From Bremerella sp. JC817 (lineage in GTDB: Bacteria; Planctomycetota; Planctomycetia; Pirellulales; Pirellulaceae): DNA of 64,000 bases. Both the position numbers and the translations under genes were made by a program. The notes under the pieces were generated by a model. The model was not told the DNA's origin and did no database searches. It saw only the letters and a list, made by a program, of their open reading frames with translations. How positions within the stretch are numbered: position 1 is the stretch's first letter; the number at the start of each line of letters is the position of its first letter. The stretch is from contig NZ_JBFEFG010000267.1 in NCBI RefSeq assembly GCF_040718835.1, positions 248,001 to 312,000 on the forward strand, written 5' to 3'. Below, piece by piece: positions 56,097 through 64,000 of this stretch.

Positions 56097-57059
56097 ATGA
56101 AAATCCTGGTCATTGGCGGTGCCGGCTATGTCGGCTCAGTCCTTACCACGCATCTTTACGAACAAGGCCACGAGCTGACCGTGCTCGATTCACTGATGTT
56201 CGGCTCGCAATCGCTCGAATCCTTGTTCGGCAAAGAACGCTTCACCCTGATTGAAGGCGATCTGCGCGATCAAGACTTGCTCGATAGCACGATCCCCGGC
56301 CATGACGCGGTTTGCCTTCTGGCAGCCATTGTCGGCGAACCGGCATGCAACCGCGACGAGAAGAACGCCGAAGACATCAACTATCACGGCGCGATGAAGG
56401 TGCTGGAGTCGGCCAAGAGGCATGGCGTGAAGAAATTTGTCTTCACCAGCACCTGTAGCAACTATGGCATCTCGGATCCGAATGCCCCTGCGACCGAAAC
56501 CTCGCCGCTGAATCCGTTGTCGGTCTACAGTCGCTCGAAGGTCGAAGCGGAAAAGCAAATCCTCGCATCGGCCAGCGAGACCTTCCATCCGACCGTACTG
56601 CGTTTGAGCACTGCTTTTGGTATCTCGCCACGGATGCGTTTCGACCTATTGGTCAGCGACTTCACGCTGGCCGCGTATCGCGAGCAGAAAGTGGTGATCT
56701 ACGGTGGCCAGTTCTGGCGTCCATTCGTGCACACGCAAGACATCGCCCGTGCGATTCAGATGGTGCTCGACAGCGAACCAGAAACGGTCTCAGGCGAAGT
56801 GTTCAACATCGGTGGCGACGAGAACAACGTCCAGAAGATGCAACTGGGCGAAATGGTTCAGCAGGAAGTGGATGGCACCGAGATCGAGACGATCCCAGCC
56901 GGTACCGATCCACGAAGCTACCGCGTTGACTTCACGAAAGCCAAGTCGCGTCTCGGCTTCGTCCCGCAGTGGTCGGTCCGCGATGGCGTGACCGAAGTGC
57001 ATGCGTGCCTGCGAGAGAATCGCTGGTCCGATCCGAAGGACGCACGCCACTTCAACTAG
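56097..57059 (+). CDS. NAD-dependent sugar epimerase/dehydratase (extended SDR)
   Basis: A 320-residue extended short-chain dehydrogenase. NAD motif VIGGAGYVGS (G7, G10, G13), active-site FTSTCSNYG, and Y144/K148 in SVYSRSKVEAEK are seen. It resembles UDP-glucose 4-epimerase-like or WbpP/GalE-type enzymes, but VCLLAAIVGEPACNRDEKNA shows it is a separate subgroup. Probably modifies the NDP-sugar made by the preceding nucleotidyltransferase. Aminotransferase follows 45 bases downstream and may use its keto product, an inference. Confidence 0.86.
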   Translation: MKILVIGGAGYVGSVLTTHLYEQGHELTVLDSLMFGSQSLESLFGKERFTLIEGDLRDQDLLDSTIPGHDAVCLLAAIVGEPACNRDEKNAEDINYHGAMKVLESAKRHGVKKFVFTSTCSNYGISDPNAPATETSPLNPLSVYSRSKVEAEKQILASASETFHPTVLRLSTAFGISPRMRFDLLVSDFTLAAYREQKVVIYGGQFWRPFVHTQDIARAIQMVLDSEPETVSGEVFNIGGDENNVQKMQLGEMVQQEVDGTEIETIPAGTDPRSYRVDFTKAKSRLGFVPQWSVRDGVTEVHACLRENRWSDPKDARHFN

Positions 57060-57104
57060 TCGACAGATCCTTTTGAGATTTGCACCCTCCACCGATTTAG
57101 CATC

Positions 57105-58295
57105 ATGACAACACCACAATTTCGCATCTCCGAGTTGGACTACGATCAGCAGGAACTGGACGCCGTCGTCGAGGTCATCAAGAGCCAATGGCTCTCGCAA
57201 GGACCGAAGATCGAACAGTTCGAGAACCGTTTCGCGGAGTTCGTAGGTTCGAAACGAGCTTTGGCCGTCTCGAATGGTACGGCGGCGCTGCACCTGGCAC
57301 TACTTGCCAGTGGCATCGGTCCTGGCGATGAAGTTCTGGTTCCCAGCTTCACGTTCGTCGCCTCGGTGAATGCCGTGCTCTACGTCGGGGCGAAGCCAGT
57401 CTTCGTCGACATTGTGGGTCCGCACGACTTGAATATCGATCCGGTCGATATGGCCGCGAAGATTACGCCGCGTACCAAAGCCGCGGTGGTCGTGCACATG
57501 GCTGGATTCCCTGCCGATATGGACGCCATCTTGCAACTCGCCAGCGAGCACAACCTGGTGATTGTGGAAGATGCGTGTCACGCGGTGGGTGCTCGTTACA
57601 ACGACAATCCTGCCAGCCCGCTATCGCAAAAGATGGCTGGCACGGCAGGAACCGTCGGTTGCTTTAGCTTCTTCGCCAACAAGAACCTGGTAACAGGCGA
57701 AGGCGGGATGGTAGTGACCGACGATCCTGAAATTGCGGAACGAGTTCGATTGGCTCGTTCGCATGGCATGACCAAAAGCAGTTGGGACAAGGCTGCCGGG
57801 CGTGCAACCGACTACGACTTGATCGATGTCGGCTTTAACTACCGGGCGACGGAATTAACCGCCGCGCTCGGGCTTATTCAACTCGAGAAGCTACCCGCAG
57901 GAAATCGACGACGACGCCAGTGCGTTGCCCGGTATCGCGAACGTTTGGCAGGGCTGCCAGGCATCACGATTCCTTTCGCCGATCGACTCGACGATAGCTC
58001 TCACCACGTTTTCCCGATTCTGCTCGAAGACTCCGAAATTCGAGCCGAGTTTCGCAGCCGCCTAGGCCAGCGCGGTGTGCAAACAACTTTCCACTATCCT
58101 CCAGTCCATTTGTTCACACATTATCAAAAGGCATGTCCTGAAACTCCTCCGCTTCCGCAAACATGCGATGCCGCCAACCGTGAAGTCACGTTGCCGCTGC
58201 ATGCCCGGATGACGGTCGAGATGGTCGATGCCATTTGCGATGTCATTTGTGAAGAACTGGGGGCCTTAACACCTTCGCAGGTTAACCATTCATGA
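57105..58295 (+). CDS. DegT/DnrJ/EryC1/StrS sugar aminotransferase
   Basis: A 396-residue PLP-dependent aminotransferase that puts an amino group on a keto-sugar nucleotide. Key features: SNGTAALHLAL, the VEDACHAVGARY Asp, and the PLP Lys at K193 in FSFFANKNLVTGEGG; further VGFNYRATELTAALGLIQLE and a C-terminal TFHYPPVHL segment. It probably uses the keto-sugar produced by the upstream epimerase/dehydratase. Its last four bases overlap the start of the next gene (ATGA, 58292-58295). Confidence 0.92.
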   Translation: MTTPQFRISELDYDQQELDAVVEVIKSQWLSQGPKIEQFENRFAEFVGSKRALAVSNGTAALHLALLASGIGPGDEVLVPSFTFVASVNAVLYVGAKPVFVDIVGPHDLNIDPVDMAAKITPRTKAAVVVHMAGFPADMDAILQLASEHNLVIVEDACHAVGARYNDNPASPLSQKMAGTAGTVGCFSFFANKNLVTGEGGMVVTDDPEIAERVRLARSHGMTKSSWDKAAGRATDYDLIDVGFNYRATELTAALGLIQLEKLPAGNRRRRQCVARYRERLAGLPGITIPFADRLDDSSHHVFPILLEDSEIRAEFRSRLGQRGVQTTFHYPPVHLFTHYQKACPETPPLPQTCDAANREVTLPLHARMTVEMVDAICDVICEELGALTPSQVNHS

Positions 58296-60340
58296 GCGTC
58301 GCGTTTCCCCCGACAAACTACAATGGACGTCAGATGGCAGCTCTGACCCGCGAGACGAACGACGCGGAAAACGTTCGTCCCCTGCGTATTCTTCACGTTG
58401 TTGGTGGTTCTGGCTTCGGCGGAGCCTCTATCTTCGTGTCGCGGCTGGCAGCATTCTGCCAGCGTCATGGCTACCATGTCGATGTCCTGACAACCGATCC
58501 GAAACTTCAAGCCACTTTAAAAGCCGCAGGCATCGGGGTCGTTGACCTGGATGTGATCTGGCGCGAGATCCGTCCTTTGAAGGATCTCAGTGGAGCTCGC
58601 AAGCTGGCGAGGTACTTGAAGACGGCCGGTTACGATATTGTTCATACGCATACGTCCAAGGGAGGTATCGTGGGTCGCTGGGCCGCCTGGAAAGCAGGCG
58701 TTCCTTTCGTGCTCCATACTGTCCATGGCTTTGCGTTTCACGAAGAGTCGAGTCCACCCAAGCTTTGGATTTATTCCAATGCGGAACGTATGGCGGCACG
58801 CTGGTGCCATCGTATCGTCACCGTTAGTGAATACCATCGCGATTGGGCTCGCGAGCTGAAAATCGGCCAGTCGCATCAGGTGGTCGCCATCCCGAATGGC
58901 GTTTCCACAAAGTGTGCCGAGGCCAAACGAACTCCGGAAGAAGTTCGTGAAGAACTGGGCGTTTGTCAGGATACGGTCCTGATGCTCGCTCCTGGTCGGC
59001 TGGCTCCGCAAAAAGGGCTGAAATATCTGGTCGAAGCCGCCCAGAAGCTGGAAGGGAGAGCCTCGCTGCCTTACCTGTTTCTGCTTGCTGGCGATGGCCC
59101 GCTGAAGGAAGAGCTTGAGCAGCAGGCCGAGTCGCTCGGTGTTGCTGACAAGTTCCGCTTCCTTGGATTCCGCGACGATGTCGGCGACCTGTTGGCCGCT
59201 TGCGATGTCGTGGTCCTTCCAAGTTTGTGGGAAGGACTCTCGCTTGCGTTGCTCGAAGCGATGATGGTTGGCAAGCCAGTCATCTCGACCGAGATCGGCA
59301 GCAACCGCGAGGTCTGTGCCAAGGGTGATGCCGTGCGATTGGTGCCACCCAAAGATTCGACTGCGCTGGCAGATGCCATTGCAGACCTGATCGACTCTCC
59401 AGAACAGCGTTTCGACCTGGCACAAACGGGCCAGCAGATCGCAATTGATCACTATGGCGAAGAACGGATGATGAACCAGTATCTGGAACTTTACGATGAA
59501 CTTGGGCAAGGGAACGATTCCGCCAAGAAGACGAACGGCACGCCTTCGCCTGAGCCTGGTCGAGAGATCGACAAACGGGTGATTCGAATTGACTCGCCAG
59601 AAGTGAGTCCGGGCAAACCGATCGCTCCTCGTTATCTCTATTGGAAGGAACCACTGGAAAGGCTTGCCGCAGGCATTGCCCTGGTCTGCTGCCTTCCGCT
59701 GTTGGGTGCGTTGATCGCGATTGTGAAGCTCTCGTCGCCTGGTCCTGGTTTGTATAGCCAGAAGCGGGTTGGCAAGGGGGGAAGAATCTTCACCTTGTAC
59801 AAACTCCGCAGCATGCGAAGCGATGCCGAAAGCAAGAGCGGTCCGGTATGGGCTCAGTCCGGTGACCCACGGGTCACACGATTAGGGAAGTTCCTGCGAG
59901 CATCGCATCTGGACGAACTGCCGCAGCTTTGGAATGTCGCCAATGGTGACATGTCGCTGATTGGTCCCCGGCCAGAGCGACCAGAGTTCGTGGCGATTCT
60001 CGAGAAGTCGATTCCGCACTATCTCGATCGCTTGGAAGTCTTGCCTGGGATTACGGGCCTGGCTCAGATCAACCTGCCGCCCGATTCCGATAACGAAAGC
60101 GTCTGGCGGAAGCTACTGCTCGATCGAGCCTACATCCAGCGAGCAAGTTTCTGGATGGACTTCGGCATTCTGGCTTTGACCGGATTGCGAGTCGTTGGCC
60201 TGCGAGGGCCGGGCGTTCGTGGAGCATTCAAGCTTTATATCGACGGTGATCTTTTGCCGCCGATGCCCATTGCGACCGTAGACCCTGCATTAACCGAAGC
60301 AGCGTTCGAATCCTCTCCGGTCGAAACGATTGCCGATTAG
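58292..60340 (+). CDS. Fused glycosyltransferase (GT4) and phosphoglycosyl transferase
   Basis: A 682-residue two-enzyme fusion. Residues of about 30-400 form a GT-B glycosyltransferase (LRILHVVGGSGFGGASIFVS; LLAGDGPLKEELEQQAES; VLPSLWEGLSLALLEAMMVG). A polar linker (about 405-450) follows. Residues of about 450-650 are a monotopic bacterial sugar transferase: a reentrant-type hydrophobic stretch (LERLAAGIALVCCLPLLGAL), the KRVGKGGR and FTLYKLRSMR motifs, catalytic Asp-Glu (D541, E542 in HLDELPQLWNV) and LIGPRPERPEF. The C-terminal enzyme would start the repeat unit on undecaprenyl phosphate and the N-terminal one may add the second sugar. Fusion of the initiating enzyme with a GT4 is unusual. 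Confidence 0.9.
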   Translation: MSVAFPPTNYNGRQMAALTRETNDAENVRPLRILHVVGGSGFGGASIFVSRLAAFCQRHGYHVDVLTTDPKLQATLKAAGIGVVDLDVIWREIRPLKDLSGARKLARYLKTAGYDIVHTHTSKGGIVGRWAAWKAGVPFVLHTVHGFAFHEESSPPKLWIYSNAERMAARWCHRIVTVSEYHRDWARELKIGQSHQVVAIPNGVSTKCAEAKRTPEEVREELGVCQDTVLMLAPGRLAPQKGLKYLVEAAQKLEGRASLPYLFLLAGDGPLKEELEQQAESLGVADKFRFLGFRDDVGDLLAACDVVVLPSLWEGLSLALLEAMMVGKPVISTEIGSNREVCAKGDAVRLVPPKDSTALADAIADLIDSPEQRFDLAQTGQQIAIDHYGEERMMNQYLELYDELGQGNDSAKKTNGTPSPEPGREIDKRVIRIDSPEVSPGKPIAPRYLYWKEPLERLAAGIALVCCLPLLGALIAIVKLSSPGPGLYSQKRVGKGGRIFTLYKLRSMRSDAESKSGPVWAQSGDPRVTRLGKFLRASHLDELPQLWNVANGDMSLIGPRPERPEFVAILEKSIPHYLDRLEVLPGITGLAQINLPPDSDNESVWRKLLLDRAYIQRASFWMDFGILALTGLRVVGLRGPGVRGAFKLYIDGDLLPPMPIATVDPALTEAAFESSPVETIAD

Positions 60341-60343
60341 CAA

Positions 60344-60553
60344 TTATTTTTTCGTGTGATCGATTCCGTCCGCTCGGGCGGAATCGGTTCGCGGAAGATT
60401 ATCGAGCCAATCGAGCCATTCTTCTAAAACGGCCAGATCGATTCCTTCTGCCATCGCCGCGGCAATGACCGCCTCGCGTTCTTCAGGCGTGTCGACACGG
60501 GAGATCCGCTCGAAAAATACGCGTCGCGCTTCTTGGTGAGGAATAGCCATCAT
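60344..60553 (-). CDS. Small hypothetical protein (69 aa)
   Basis: Unrecognised. An acidic helical protein (EEREAVIAAAMAEGIDLAVL, then EEWLDWLDNLPR), no signal peptide or cysteine. AGGAAG lies about 10 bases before the start at 60553, and the second codon is also ATG (60550). It converges on the polysaccharide locus with three bases between stop codons. Called a gene because of the ribosome site, coherent composition and lack of an overlapping gene; could be a small regulator, but there is no evidence of function. Confidence 0.65.
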   Translation of the reverse strand: MMAIPHQEARRVFFERISRVDTPEEREAVIAAAMAEGIDLAVLEEWLDWLDNLPRTDSARADGIDHTKK

Positions 60554-63961
<3,408 letters not shown>

Positions 63962-64000
63962 TCAACCGATCAACAACGACTGCGCAAGCAGTGCGGAGTC

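Noticed and set aside
58517..59509. Minus-strand open frame of 330 codons
   Set aside because: Antisense to the glycosyltransferase half of the fused gene; composition is not protein-like.

Overview
The window comes from a planctomycete, most likely a member of the Pirellulaceae (Blastopirellula/Bremerella/Rhodopirellula-like). The evidence is the gene content. It includes a planctomycete-type ECF sigma factor followed by FecR/LamG, cytochrome-C/DUF1549/DUF1553 and DUF1501 genes, a DUF1559 pseudopilin with its small lipoprotein, exported Gfo/Idh/MocA oxidoreductases, a sulfatase, and two surface proteins starting with an LE-x-R-x-L(L/S)-type motif. No tRNA, rRNA, insertion sequence, CRISPR array or clear pseudogene was seen. 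Genes are closely packed and often end-overlapping.

Layout. 1-3.7 kb: the 3' part of a sulfatase, a shared terminator, and on the minus strand a secreted Arg/Gly/Pro repeat protein behind a SnoaL-like secreted protein. 4.1-10.1 kb: a four-gene plus-strand operon (sigma factor, membrane FecR/LamG protein, PSCyt/DUF1549/DUF1553 protein, DUF1501 protein). 10.1-19.1 kb: a signalling block. It holds a 1981-residue pseudokinase/ATPase/TPR/GAF/histidine kinase/receiver hybrid, a divergent PhcB-like SAM methyltransferase, and a minus-strand pair made of a stand-alone HPt protein and an HD-GYP response regulator. 19.3-26.3 kb: a FadL-type porin, two exported oxidoreductases, a LacI-type regulator and a convergent nagB-nagA operon for glucosamine-6-phosphate metabolism. 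26.3-29.8 kb: a regulatory-looking intergenic region with near-palindromic TGATATCA pairs, a DUF1559 pseudopilin, a lipoprotein and a divergent Nramp-like transporter. 29.9-32.4 kb: a glycosyltransferase and gmd.

32.6-40.7 kb: an outer-membrane barrel protein and two large extracellular proteins, one with seven DLNG modules and cadherin-like modules. 41-46.9 kb: a minus-strand set (DJ-1/PfpI, sugar isomerase-like, Gfo/Idh/MocA, XylR-like regulator) divergent from an OprB-type porin. 47.4-60.3 kb: a ten-gene Wzx/Wzy-type polysaccharide locus with Wzz, flippase, polymerase, three glycosyltransferase genes (the last one fused to an initiating phosphoglycosyl transferase), a polysaccharide deacetylase, a nucleotidyltransferase, an epimerase and an aminotransferase. 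61.6-64 kb: a catalase-peroxidase with an export signal.

How the genes may work together. The hybrid kinase ends in a receiver, the HPt protein can pass phosphate on, and the HD-GYP regulator could turn it into cyclic-di-GMP breakdown. The adjacent methyltransferase resembles the enzyme family that makes fatty-acid methyl ester quorum signals. This block is the best candidate for an undescribed system here, but the link is an inference from gene order. All assignments come from reading motifs and gene order; no database search was run.
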